The position numbers were made by a program, and so were the translations under genes. Positions 7,808 to 16,111 of a stretch of 34,229 bases of DNA are shown here, one piece after another. The stretch lies in NCBI GenBank assembly GCA_023443515.1, contig JAEZUC010000116.1, forward strand, positions 1 to 34,229, in the 5' to 3' direction. Position 1 is the stretch's first letter. The number at the start of each line of letters is the position of its first letter. Origin of the DNA: Bacillota bacterium (GTDB lineage Bacteria > Bacillota > Clostridia > Acetivibrionales > DSM-1351). The notes below the pieces were generated by a model. The model saw nothing but the letters and a program-made list of their open reading frames with translations. It had not been told where the DNA came from and ran no database searches.

Positions 7808-9598
7808 TTACTTATGTCGTTCTATAAGACTTGAAGAAATAAAGGATGGCAGGTATTTACGCCACAAAGGTTCTTCTTCCACATACTTATGGTTTGATAT
7901 TGTATTATACAACCAACTGCGATCAAAGGAACCCCCCTTAAAAGGTATATTTGAAGCTAGGCTTTCAGTATCCAACAGGCTTCTTCCGTCAGTTTTAACT
8001 TTATATGATAATCCGGATGTTGCCAATATAGTTGGAGAAACGTCAAGGAAGGAGGCTACAATAGAATCTTCCTTATATTTCTTGTTGTCAGGAGTCAGTA
8101 AAAACATGGGAACAAATTCAAAATATTTGTCGCCGTCTATAAATGAAGATTGTGCAAAATCCTGTGAGGTGACATTTGGAGTATGGTCACCATAAATTAT
8201 TATATACGTGTTACTATATTTTGCCCGAACCTTTTCAACAAAATCCTTTATTGATTCATCAACATAACTAAAGGAATTATAGTAGTTCTTCACAATCTCA
8301 TTTTCTATATCGTCGTAAGCCTTGTTATTATAATAGTGTCTGGCACTTTCAAAAGGGCCGTGGCTGGTCATTGTGATAACATGTGCATAAAACGGTCTTG
8401 TACTTTTCTCAATTTTATCAAAAGCAAAGGAGAAGACCTTGTCATCCGGTGCACCCCAGCCCTCATCATCATAGTTCATTGAGCTTATATCATAGAACTT
8501 TTTAAAGCCCATTTTTGAAAATGCTATGTTTCTGTTGTAAAATGTCCCCACGTTCCCGTGAAAGGCCATTGTATTGTACGAAGCTTTTGAAAGCTTTGAA
8601 ACAACGGAATTGGGGTAGCTGTATGAGGACAGCTTGATTGCCGGGAAAGAATCAAGGGTTTCAACACTGTTTACAACTGAAAATTCAGCATCTGATGTAC
8701 CTCCGCCCTTATGATAGCTGAGGGTGTAGGGGTAATAAACGCTGTTATCCATTAATGAGCTAAGGTAAGGCATAACAGGGGAGCCTTTATATTTTTGTTT
8801 AACAATATTTGAATCCATTGATTCAACCTGTATTAATACATAATTCGGCTGTTGTGAGGTACTCTTTGAAGTAGTTACGTAACTTGGGGAAGAAATGTTT
8901 TTGCCGTAATTGAATTGATTAATAAGCTTTTCTTCCGTGTTATTTTGAACTATATTAACTGCTCCGTTTACAACAGTACCGTACCTCTCCACAATACGGG
9001 TTTCTCCTGTGTACCTGTCATCCATGAACTGTACCACAGACTGTCCGTTTGCAAAGTTAAATATCTCAATTACTAGAAGAATTACGGCCGATAAGCCAAT
9101 AATAGTATTGCGCAATATAGGAAGCCTTGTACTTTTGACTTCCTGTTTGAAACATTTGAAGAAAATATATAGACCTACCGGAACATCAATAAAAACTACC
9201 AACAGCTGAATACTTATGGGATTTGCAAAGTGGGAAGCCGAAATCATGGCCTCCTTGAACAAGGAAATCCACTGTAGAAAATGCAGATAGCTGTGATAAT
9301 AAAGGAAATAAGATATATTAGTAAAACAATATATACCTTGTATTATATACACGATTAAGAAAACGTATCTAGACTTCAAGCTGAGAACAAAGGAAAAAAC
9401 AATACTACAAACAAGTAAGGAAATCCAGAATTTATAACCAAATATATCTTCACCGGTTTTAGGCAGTATCAGATAGTTGAAAAGGGTTGTCTTAAATGCA
9501 TTTAAAATTATTAAAATAACGGAAAAAATTACTGCTTTCCGGTATGGTTTATTCTTTAATAACGCATTTAAAGCTTTACCATAAAAATTATTGAACAT
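7808..9598 (-). CDS. LtaS-like membrane sulfatase/phosphoglycerol transferase
   Basis: A 596-residue protein with about five membrane segments in the first 185 residues and an extracellular sulfatase-fold domain. Metal and catalytic residues line up with lipoteichoic acid synthase: E259 in QVESMD, the nucleophile T301 in GGGTSDAEF, H413 in TSHGPF and D471/H472 in YGDHTP. LtaS moves glycerol phosphate from phosphatidylglycerol to a glycolipid to build lipoteichoic acid on the outer membrane face. A related phosphoglycerol transferase acting on another surface polymer is also possible. It lies 94 bases downstream of the CapA-like gene on the same strand, so the two could share a transcript. Confidence 0.85.
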   Translation of the reverse strand: MFNNFYGKALNALLKNKPYRKAVIFSVILIILNAFKTTLFNYLILPKTGEDIFGYKFWISLLVCSIVFSFVLSLKSRYVFLIVYIIQGIYCFTNISYFLYYHSYLHFLQWISLFKEAMISASHFANPISIQLLVVFIDVPVGLYIFFKCFKQEVKSTRLPILRNTIIGLSAVILLVIEIFNFANGQSVVQFMDDRYTGETRIVERYGTVVNGAVNIVQNNTEEKLINQFNYGKNISSPSYVTTSKSTSQQPNYVLIQVESMDSNIVKQKYKGSPVMPYLSSLMDNSVYYPYTLSYHKGGGTSDAEFSVVNSVETLDSFPAIKLSSYSYPNSVVSKLSKASYNTMAFHGNVGTFYNRNIAFSKMGFKKFYDISSMNYDDEGWGAPDDKVFSFAFDKIEKSTRPFYAHVITMTSHGPFESARHYYNNKAYDDIENEIVKNYYNSFSYVDESIKDFVEKVRAKYSNTYIIIYGDHTPNVTSQDFAQSSFIDGDKYFEFVPMFLLTPDNKKYKEDSIVASFLDVSPTILATSGLSYKVKTDGRSLLDTESLASNIPFKGGSFDRSWLYNTISNHKYVEEEPLWRKYLPSFISSSLIERHK

Positions 9599-9692
9599 TA
9601 CGTTTTAAATTTCCCTTTCTAAGTAATAACATTATATACCCTAATATATTCTATAAGAATTTATCCGATTTGTAAATTTATATAAAATATTA

Positions 9693-10988
9693 TTATTTAC
9701 CACTAAATTTTGCCATCAGGCCCATTGTATTATTATATGACTGCTTTACATTCGGTTTATTTCTACTGTTTATATAATGCGCTTTTACATCAGGTGAAGG
9801 AACGGGAAGTATTTTATAAACAGGTTTATTCTTTGAGGAATACATATCAACCCATGTTGGTATATAAGATACATCCTTTAAATTAATGCCTCCTTTAGGA
9901 TCTTTTTCAAGCTTGAGGGTGACAATGACTCCGTCTTCCGTAAAAACTTTATTTATACGTTTCGCTTTATCCGTACGTCTGTAGCCTGATATAAAATTAC
10001 CCATTGAGTAAATAATAAACTTGTTTTTTCCGTTGGCTTTTACTATTTCTGATTTTTGAACAACATGAGGATGTGAACCAAGTATTATATCAGCACCCCA
10101 TGAAAAAATCTTTTTGGACAAATTTGTTTGATATGTGCTTGGTGTACGAATATATTCATTTCCCCAGTGAAGAACGGTTATAACTGCATCAGCTCCCTTT
10201 GCCTTTACTTCTTTTATATCACTTTGAATTTTGGTTTCGTTTAAAATACTCAGATATTTGGATTTATCACTGCTGCTTAACTTTACTTCATGGCCGTTGA
10301 AAAACTGAGAATAGCTGAGAATAGCTATTTTAATGCCCTTGACATCTTTAATGACATACTTATCCTTACCGTTAAGGGAACTTCCTACGTTAATCATTTT
10401 ATATTCCCTGATTTTTTGAATAGTTCTTATAAGGCCGTTGGTACCCCAGTCAAGACAATGGTTGTTTGCTGTGGAGAGTACATCAACCCCTGCTCCCGAC
10501 AAAGCCGGAAGTATGCTGTCAGGAGAGTTGAAAAGAGGAAAACTTCTATACTTGATAGCTGCCCCCGCTGTTACCGTTTCAAAATTAGCTATCGTAAGGT
10601 CGGATGAACTCAAGTATGGTTTAACATATTCAAAAAAACCGGTAAAGTCATATTTTTTATTTTTAGCATCATAGGCGCTATTAAGGTTACCCTGGTGCAG
10701 CATAATGTCTCCCACGGCGGATATTGTAACGGACTGCGGGAGTGTCGGAGTGCTTGGCTTTTCTGATGAACCTGCAGAACTGTTTTCAGCAGGGGTAGTA
10801 GGCGCAACAGGGGTAGTAGGTGCGACAGGGGTAGTAGGTGCAACAGAACTAATAGGTGCGGCAGAACTAATAGGGCCTGCATTTAGTCCGCCTATTGCCA
10901 GTATAATTGTAGTGCTGACTAAAAGCAGAAAGCACATAATACACAATACGTAAAAAGTGCGTTTGAAGATAATCTTCTTAGTTTTCAT
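9693..10988 (-). CDS. CapA-family surface metallophosphatase-like protein
   Basis: One N-terminal membrane anchor (residues about 8-30) is followed by a low-complexity Ala-Pro-Thr-Ser linker and then a CapA/calcineurin-like domain. Expected metal-site segments are present in order: SAVGDIMLH, ANFET, NNHCLDWG, VLHWGNEY, GSHPHVVQ and YSMGNF. CapA family members take part in poly-gamma-glutamate capsule export or remodelling; no capB or capC is nearby, so the substrate is open. I chose the ATG at 10988 because the only ribosome site, AAGAGGA, touches the upstream in-frame ATG at 11000, too close to use. The linker DNA is a tandem repeat. Confidence 0.82.
   Translation of the reverse strand: MKTKKIIFKRTFYVLCIMCFLLLVSTTIILAIGGLNAGPISSAAPISSVAPTTPVAPTTPVAPTTPAENSSAGSSEKPSTPTLPQSVTISAVGDIMLHQGNLNSAYDAKNKKYDFTGFFEYVKPYLSSSDLTIANFETVTAGAAIKYRSFPLFNSPDSILPALSGAGVDVLSTANNHCLDWGTNGLIRTIQKIREYKMINVGSSLNGKDKYVIKDVKGIKIAILSYSQFFNGHEVKLSSSDKSKYLSILNETKIQSDIKEVKAKGADAVITVLHWGNEYIRTPSTYQTNLSKKIFSWGADIILGSHPHVVQKSEIVKANGKNKFIIYSMGNFISGYRRTDKAKRINKVFTEDGVIVTLKLEKDPKGGINLKDVSYIPTWVDMYSSKNKPVYKILPVPSPDVKAHYINSRNKPNVKQSYNNTMGLMAKFSGK
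10795..10880 (-). repeat. 18-bp tandem repeat inside the CapA-like gene
   Basis: Four 18-base units (10795, 10813, 10831, 10849) plus a partial fifth, of form GTAGTAGGTGCAACAGGG on plus, with two units drifting to CTAATAGGTGCGGCAGAA. They encode six-residue units such as APTTPV and APISSV in the extracellular linker. The unit is a multiple of three, so copy-number change keeps the frame. Confidence 0.85.
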
Positions 10989-11147
10989 TATGTAAACCAT
11001 TCCTCTTGTTAAATTTCGATTGGTGTCTTGACCGGAAAATTTCCTGTATGTATGAACTACAATAAACTATACCATAATCTCAATTAAAATTGGTATTATT
11101 TTTGAATTATATGGAAATAATATAAAATTAAATATTTGTTAATAAGT

Positions 11148-11176
11148 TTGAAAAAGCAAATATTTGGTATTAATAT
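11148..11176 (+). promoter_or_regulatory. Promoter of deoB
   Basis: TTGAAA (11148-11153), 17-base spacer, TAATAT (11171-11176). An inverted repeat AAATATTTG (11130-11138) and CAAATATTT (11157-11165) overlaps the -35 and spacer and could be an operator. The divergent capA-like gene starts at 10988. Confidence 0.6.
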
Positions 11177-11212
11177 TATAGTAGTAATTAAAAAAAACTT
11201 AGGAGAGTTAAT

Positions 11213-12391
11213 ATGACAAATATAGATAGAGTAATTATGATAGTCCTTGACAGTGTGGGAATAGGTGAGCTTCCGGATGCATGGGAATATGGTGATGAAG
11301 GAAGCAATACTTTGGGGAATATAGTTAAGGTTTCTAAAGGAATAAACCTTCCAAATCTCAGCCGGCTTGGATTGGGAAAGATAGACGGAGTTGATTATCT
11401 TTCAGTACCGGAACATGTAACAGGCAGCTACGGACGAATGGCAGAGGTGTCAAAGGGAAAAGACACAATAACAGGACATTGGGAAATATCAGGGTTGCAG
11501 CTTGAATATCCGTTTCCAACATATCCGCAAGGGTTTCCAAAGGAATTGCTGGATGAGTTCGAAAAGCTTACGGGAAGAGGTGTACTTGGAAACTGTGCCG
11601 CATCAGGGACTGAAATAATCAAGGAGTACGGTGAGGAACATATGAAGACCGGAAAACTCATAGTTTATACCTCGGCAGATAGTGTATTCCAGATAGCAGC
11701 CCATGAGGAAGTGGTTTCTCTGGAAGAATTATACCGTATTTGCGGTATGGCAAGGGAAATGCTGCAAGGGGAGCATATGGTGGGACGAGTTATTGCCAGA
11801 CCGTTTATTGGTGAACCTGGCAACTTTACAAGGACACCAAACAGAAGAGATTTCTCTGCCGAACCTACTTCGGACACAATATTGGATATTTTGGATAAAA
11901 AAGGACTGGATGTTATTGCTGTAGGAAAGATTGAAGACATATTTTCCAAAAAAGGAATCACTATAGCTGAACATACAAAAAACAACATGGATGGAGTGGA
12001 CGTTACACTTAAATTTATGGCTCAAAAAAACACAGGTATGATTTTTACGAATCTTGTGGACTTTGATATGGCTTATGGGCACAGAAACAATCCGGAAGGC
12101 TACAAACAAGCCTTGGAGGAATTCGACAACAGACTGCCTGAAATATTGTCTGCCATGAGGGATAGCGATATGCTGATAATTACAGCGGATCACGGCTGTG
12201 ACCCTACTACTCCGAGTACTGACCATTCCAGAGAACATGTTCCCGTAATAATTTATGGTAAGGGTATAAGAGAGGACGTAAATCTTGGAACAAGAAAAAC
12301 CTTTGCTGATATAGCCTGTACTATTGCGGAGGTTTTTAATGCCGAGAACAAATTCCCGGGAGAAAGCTTTTTAAGGGAGATTATCAAATAA
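11213..12391 (+). CDS. deoB: Phosphopentomutase
   Basis: Interconverts ribose 1-phosphate and ribose 5-phosphate (and the deoxy forms) in nucleoside salvage. The 392-residue length is normal. Binuclear manganese ligands are visible: D13 in VLDSVGIG and the DHGCDP and DHSREHVP segments near the C-terminus. T85 in KGKDTITGHWE is the phosphorylated residue position known for DeoB. The ATG has TTAGGAGAG upstream. It stands alone, without nucleoside phosphorylase genes next to it, and is followed by the cobalamin riboswitch region. Confidence 0.97.
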   Translation: MTNIDRVIMIVLDSVGIGELPDAWEYGDEGSNTLGNIVKVSKGINLPNLSRLGLGKIDGVDYLSVPEHVTGSYGRMAEVSKGKDTITGHWEISGLQLEYPFPTYPQGFPKELLDEFEKLTGRGVLGNCAASGTEIIKEYGEEHMKTGKLIVYTSADSVFQIAAHEEVVSLEELYRICGMAREMLQGEHMVGRVIARPFIGEPGNFTRTPNRRDFSAEPTSDTILDILDKKGLDVIAVGKIEDIFSKKGITIAEHTKNNMDGVDVTLKFMAQKNTGMIFTNLVDFDMAYGHRNNPEGYKQALEEFDNRLPEILSAMRDSDMLIITADHGCDPTTPSTDHSREHVPVIIYGKGIREDVNLGTRKTFADIACTIAEVFNAENKFPGESFLREIIK

Positions 12392-12474
12392 TTAATATAG
12401 TTTGACAAATATTGTATTTAATTGACAAACACGTTAGATTAAGAAATTTGGATTAAAATGTGCCAGGTTTCAAT

Positions 12475-12503
12475 TTGCTATCAGGCTTGTTTTATATTAA
12501 TAT
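12475..12503 (+). promoter_or_regulatory. Probable promoter of the cobalamin riboswitch transcript
   Basis: TTGCTA (12475-12480), 17-base spacer, TAATAT (12498-12503). It would start transcription near 12510, just before the aptamer. TTGACA sequences at about 12414 and 12422 have no good -10 partner at 17 bases. Confidence 0.5.
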
Positions 12504-12514
12504 ATTGAATATAA

Positions 12515-12690
12515 CTTAATAAGAACTACAGATAAGGGAAGCAGGTGTAAAACCTGCACGGTCCCGCCGCTGTGTTGGAGGAGCTCTCCATATTATCCAC
12601 TGGTACATTTACCGGGAAGGGTTGGAGAGTGTTGATACCTTAGTCAGAATACCTTTCTGTATGTTTGCACTGGTAACTCTACGAGTGATA
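12515..12690 (+). promoter_or_regulatory. Cobalamin (AdoCbl) riboswitch aptamer
   Basis: The conserved core is clear: GGGAAGCAGGTGTAAAACC, then TGCACGGTCCCGCCGCTGTG (about 12536-12574), followed by CCACTGG, GGGAAGGG and the closing AGTCAGAATACCT segment (about 12644-12656). Order and spacing fit the cobalamin riboswitch. Downstream is an intrinsic terminator and then a complete importer operon, so high cobalamin should switch import off. The 400-base space between deoB and the importer is filled by promoter, aptamer and expression platform. Confidence 0.95.
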
Positions 12691-12695
12691 GGGGG

Positions 12696-12763
12696 TGTGT
12701 TTAGCAGAAGATTTCCAGATGGAATTATGCCCTTTAAACACAAAAACGTTTAAAGGGTTTTTT
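12696..12763 (+). terminator. Riboswitch expression platform: terminator with antiterminator strand
   Basis: Terminator arms CCCTTTAAAC (12730-12739) and GTTTAAAGGG (12748-12757) are followed by TTTTTT (12758-12763). An upstream strand TGTGTTTA (12696-12703) is exactly complementary to TAAACACA (12735-12742), which covers part of the left arm and loop, so the two pairings exclude each other. Confidence 0.85.
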
Positions 12764-12806
12764 GTTGAACGGATAAAAAAATATAGTGATGGGAGATAAA
12801 AACAAA

Positions 12807-13811
12807 ATGAAAAGAAGTTTAAGAATTCTATATTTAATGCTTGCAGTTATTTTTATAATAGGCATTTTTGCAGCATGTACAAATAATACAAATCAGCAGG
12901 CGTCGGAAACCACTCAGGGCGTTGATACGGCTGGGAAAAGTACCATATCAGAAAAATATCCCCTTACCTTGAAGGATTCAAAGGGTACTGAGGTAACTTT
13001 ACGGAATAAGCCGGAGAAAATAGTCAGTATGCCTCTTTGGGCCTGTGAAATGCTAATGTCTATGGTAGATAAAAGCAACATTGTTGCAATGACATATTAT
13101 GCGGATGATGTCAAGGTTTCCAATATTGCGGCTGAAGTAAAAGGAGTAGGTAAGAGAATTGAGACCAATTCTGAAAAAATAATTGCATTGCAACCTGACC
13201 TTGTTATTATGGATAATCTGGCAGATGCAAATGTTGTTAAACAGCTAAGAGATGCAAAAATAACCGTTTTTTTGATGAACACCCCTTCTAATATGGGGCA
13301 GATAAAAGATAACCTGAAAGTGCTTGGAAATGCTGTTGATGAGGAAACCAAGGCACAGGATTTAATCAATTGGATGGAGCAGAAACTCAAGGCGGTATCC
13401 GATAAAATCGAGCTAATGACAGACGATCAGAAGCAAACTGTATTAGACTACAGTGAAATGGGTACAACAAGCGGGAAGGGAACAAATTTTGATGATATTG
13501 TTACAAGGGCAGGCCTCATTAACCCTGTAGCAAAAGAGGGTCTGGAAGGGTGGCCTGATTTATCCAAGGAGATGATAATAAAGTATAACCCTAATATTAT
13601 TATTCTGCCTTCATGGTACTATGACACAAAAGTTAACTTTTATTCGTTGAATGAAAAGCTGAAGGGTGATAAGGCACTGGCTGATATAAAAGCATTAAAA
13701 AACAATAAAATCATTTCATTACCATATAATCATATTTCATCGACATCTCAATACGCTGTACTGGCAGTGGAGGATATTGCAAAGGTTGCCTATCCGGAAC
13801 TGTTTAAATAA
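12807..13811 (+). CDS. btuF: Cobalamin/corrinoid ABC transporter substrate-binding lipoprotein
   Basis: A TroA/BtuF-type periplasmic-binding-fold lipoprotein. The signal segment ends in a lipobox FAAC, with the lipidated cysteine at residue 24, and a short polar linker follows. The mature part has the two-lobe pattern with NKPEKIVSMPLWACEMLMSM at the start of lobe one, a long bridging helix and lobe two ending in VEDIAKVAYPELFK. Corrinoid rather than siderophore or heme is inferred from the riboswitch directly upstream. I chose ATG 12807 because GGGAG lies 11 bases before it and it gives a compact signal peptide; GTG 12786 and ATG 12789 are in frame but lack a ribosome site. Confidence 0.88.
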   Translation: MKRSLRILYLMLAVIFIIGIFAACTNNTNQQASETTQGVDTAGKSTISEKYPLTLKDSKGTEVTLRNKPEKIVSMPLWACEMLMSMVDKSNIVAMTYYADDVKVSNIAAEVKGVGKRIETNSEKIIALQPDLVIMDNLADANVVKQLRDAKITVFLMNTPSNMGQIKDNLKVLGNAVDEETKAQDLINWMEQKLKAVSDKIELMTDDQKQTVLDYSEMGTTSGKGTNFDDIVTRAGLINPVAKEGLEGWPDLSKEMIIKYNPNIIILPSWYYDTKVNFYSLNEKLKGDKALADIKALKNNKIISLPYNHISSTSQYAVLAVEDIAKVAYPELFK

Positions 13812-13823
13812 ACCGGAGGATAC

Positions 13824-14876
13824 ATGAATAACAGAAAAATTAAAACAAACCTGAAAAATATTGGACTTATACCGACAATGCTGATTCTTCTACTCATTGT
13901 GATGGTTGCGGGAACGGCAATTGGAGCTGTAAACGTACCTTTTTTGGATACCTTTAAAATCATTCTGAAAAATATAGGGATATTAAAAAATGCCACTTTT
14001 TCTGAAGGACAAGAACCTATAATTTTTTTAGTAAGATTTCCAAGAGTAATAGTAGCCGCACTTGCGGGTGTAGCACTTGCTTCTTCCGGGGCAGTTATGC
14101 AGGGGATGTTCAGAAATCCAATGGCAGACCCCGGACTACTGGGGATATCCAGTGGCTCCGGGCTGGGAGCGGTTCTGGCTATAAAACTGGGGTTAACTGC
14201 AGCAAGCATGTATTTTATGCCTCTGTTTGCGTTTACGGGAGCATTTGTCGCAATATTCATAATTTACATACTGTCCTACCAGAAGGGGAAAGTACCCGTA
14301 CTTACACTAATGCTTTCAGGTATCGCGGTGAGTACTTTTATAGGCGCAATAACCAATATTATTCTCACACTATCCTATGACTATCAGGTGAAAGAGTTTC
14401 TTTTCTGGTCCACGGGAGGTCTGGACGGCAGACGTTGGGAACACGTACAGCTTGTGGTGCTTCCTATTATTATAAGTGTTGTACTTATGTTTGTTTTCTC
14501 AAGAGATTTGAATATTCTAATGTTAGGTGAAGAGGAAGCAAGGTCTGTAGGTTTAAGTTCAGGGAAAATTAGAACAGTACTGCTTGTACTGGTATCCATT
14601 GCCACAGCCAGTGCGGTTTGTGTCAGCGGTGCCATTAGCTTTGTGGGTTTAATTGTTCCCCACATAATGAGAATTCTGGTTGGGCCTAACTATAAAAAGC
14701 TGCTACCTGCCAGCAGTATCGGAGGAGCTATTTTTCTAGTGGCCTGTGATCTTGTATCACGTGTGGTGGTCATTCCTTATGAGATTGGAGTAGGAATAAT
14801 AACAGCATTGGTGGGAGCTCCGTATTTCCTTTACCTTTTGCTTAGGAGTAAAAAGGACGGAGGAGTGGTAATCTGA
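13824..14876 (+). CDS. btuC: Cobalamin ABC transporter permease (FecCD/BtuC family)
   Basis: A 350-residue permease with about ten membrane segments. Family hallmarks are RFPRVIVAALAGVALASSGAVMQG and RNPMADPGLLGISSGSG near the second and third segments and GAISFVGLIVPHIMR, the loop that contacts the ATPase, near the C-terminus. A CCGGAGG ribosome site follows the upstream stop by a few bases, and the next gene starts one base after its own stop, so this is one operon. It should form the membrane channel for corrinoid uptake with the lipoprotein and ATPase. Confidence 0.92.
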   Translation: MNNRKIKTNLKNIGLIPTMLILLLIVMVAGTAIGAVNVPFLDTFKIILKNIGILKNATFSEGQEPIIFLVRFPRVIVAALAGVALASSGAVMQGMFRNPMADPGLLGISSGSGLGAVLAIKLGLTAASMYFMPLFAFTGAFVAIFIIYILSYQKGKVPVLTLMLSGIAVSTFIGAITNIILTLSYDYQVKEFLFWSTGGLDGRRWEHVQLVVLPIIISVVLMFVFSRDLNILMLGEEEARSVGLSSGKIRTVLLVLVSIATASAVCVSGAISFVGLIVPHIMRILVGPNYKKLLPASSIGGAIFLVACDLVSRVVVIPYEIGVGIITALVGAPYFLYLLLRSKKDGGVVI

Positions 14877-14877
14877 A

Positions 14878-16095
14878 ATGGATAGTATTATTGAAGTTCA
14901 AAACCTAAAATACGAAATAAACAATAAAACAATACTTGATAATATTTGCCTGAAGGTAAATAAAGGTGAGCTGGTTGGCCTAATAGGCCCTAACGGGGCG
15001 GGTAAAACAACGTTGTTGAAATGCCTGAACGGCATTAACAAGGCAGAAGGTATTGTAAAAATCAACGGCTCATTAATAAATCAAATGAACAACAAAAGCC
15101 TTGCTGAAAAGGTTGCCCTGATGCATCAGAACACCCAGATTGGTTTCCCTTTTCCTGCAAGGGAAGTAGTACTGATGGGAAGGTATCCTTATCTTAAAAG
15201 GTTGCAGAGAGAGAGCAAAGAGGACTATAAAATTGCAAGAAAAAACATGGAGTATACTGATACTGAAAAACTGGAAGATTGTGCAATAAGCCAAATGTCA
15301 GGAGGAGAAAGGCAGAGAGTGCTTTTTGCCAAAACTTTGACTCAGGAAACAGGTATCATACTTCTTGATGAGCCTACCGCAAATCTGGATATCACATACC
15401 AGGAACAGATATTCAAATACTCCAGAGAGCTGTCAGAACAAGGGAAAACCGTTGTAGCGGCAATGCATGACCTTAAAATAGCTGCAAAATACTGCACACG
15501 ACTTGTACTTATGCATGACGGACGGATTGTTGCAGACGGAAGTCCCCAGGAAGTTCTTACATCACGGAATTTGTCTCGTGTTTATGGTGTAAATGCACTG
15601 GTTTATAAAAACAGAATAACAGGCTTAATGGATATTTATATTCATAAGTTCAATGAAAAAAACAAAGCTGTAAGATTTCATGTAATAGGCGGAGGGGGAA
15701 CAGCAGGAAGTGTAATAAGGCAGCTGTATGAGCAAGGGTATCATATATCAGCCGGTGTCTTTTCACAGGGTGACAGCGACATAGCATCAGCAGAGGTGTT
15801 CGGTATAGAATATTTGGTTGAGAAGCCCTTTTCCAGTATTTCTGATAAACTTTTTAACGAGAATCTTGCATATGTAAAGAACTCTCATACAACAATACTC
15901 TGCAATATGCCCTTCGGATTGCAGAATATCAGAAATCTGGAGGTTGCTGAACAGTCGCAAAAGCTTGTAATAATAGAGGATGACCTGCCTGAGACCAGAG
16001 ATTTTACCGATGGTAAAGCCACAGAAATATACAACCGTCTAAAAAGAAAGGCGGTTGCTGTGATAAATTCTTCAAGACTCCATGAAGTACTTTAA
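14878..16095 (+). CDS. btuD: Cobalamin ABC transporter ATPase with extra C-terminal domain
   Basis: Residues 1-255 are a standard ABC ATPase: Walker A GPNGAGKT (37-44), Q84 in the Q-loop, signature SGGERQ (141-146), Walker B IILLDEP (160-166) and H197 in the switch. Residues about 262-405 are an additional domain of roughly 140 residues that begins FHVIGGGGTAGSVIRQLY, which looks like a Rossmann-type nucleotide-binding start, and ends before LHEVL. BtuD and FecE proteins are usually about 250-270 residues, so this is a fusion. It could sense a nucleotide or corrinoid, but that is inference. The start has GGAGGAGTGG upstream, one base after the permease stop. Confidence 0.9.
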   Translation: MDSIIEVQNLKYEINNKTILDNICLKVNKGELVGLIGPNGAGKTTLLKCLNGINKAEGIVKINGSLINQMNNKSLAEKVALMHQNTQIGFPFPAREVVLMGRYPYLKRLQRESKEDYKIARKNMEYTDTEKLEDCAISQMSGGERQRVLFAKTLTQETGIILLDEPTANLDITYQEQIFKYSRELSEQGKTVVAAMHDLKIAAKYCTRLVLMHDGRIVADGSPQEVLTSRNLSRVYGVNALVYKNRITGLMDIYIHKFNEKNKAVRFHVIGGGGTAGSVIRQLYEQGYHISAGVFSQGDSDIASAEVFGIEYLVEKPFSSISDKLFNENLAYVKNSHTTILCNMPFGLQNIRNLEVAEQSQKLVIIEDDLPETRDFTDGKATEIYNRLKRKAVAVINSSRLHEVL

Positions 16096-16111
16096 GTGAG
16101 CCGGAGTTTAT

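Noticed and set aside
10795..10880. CRISPR-like repeats
   Set aside because: The units are directly tandem without spacers and are in frame in a coding region. No CRISPR array is visible anywhere in the window.
10705..10953. A plus-strand frame with Gly-Ala-Thr-Gly-Val-Val repeats
   Set aside because: The repeats are the antisense reading of the Pro-Thr linker repeats of the CapA-like gene; there is no independent evidence of a gene.
11729..12238. A 169-codon minus-strand open frame
   Set aside because: It is antisense to deoB, whose conserved active-site motifs are on the plus strand; the composition is unlike a real protein.
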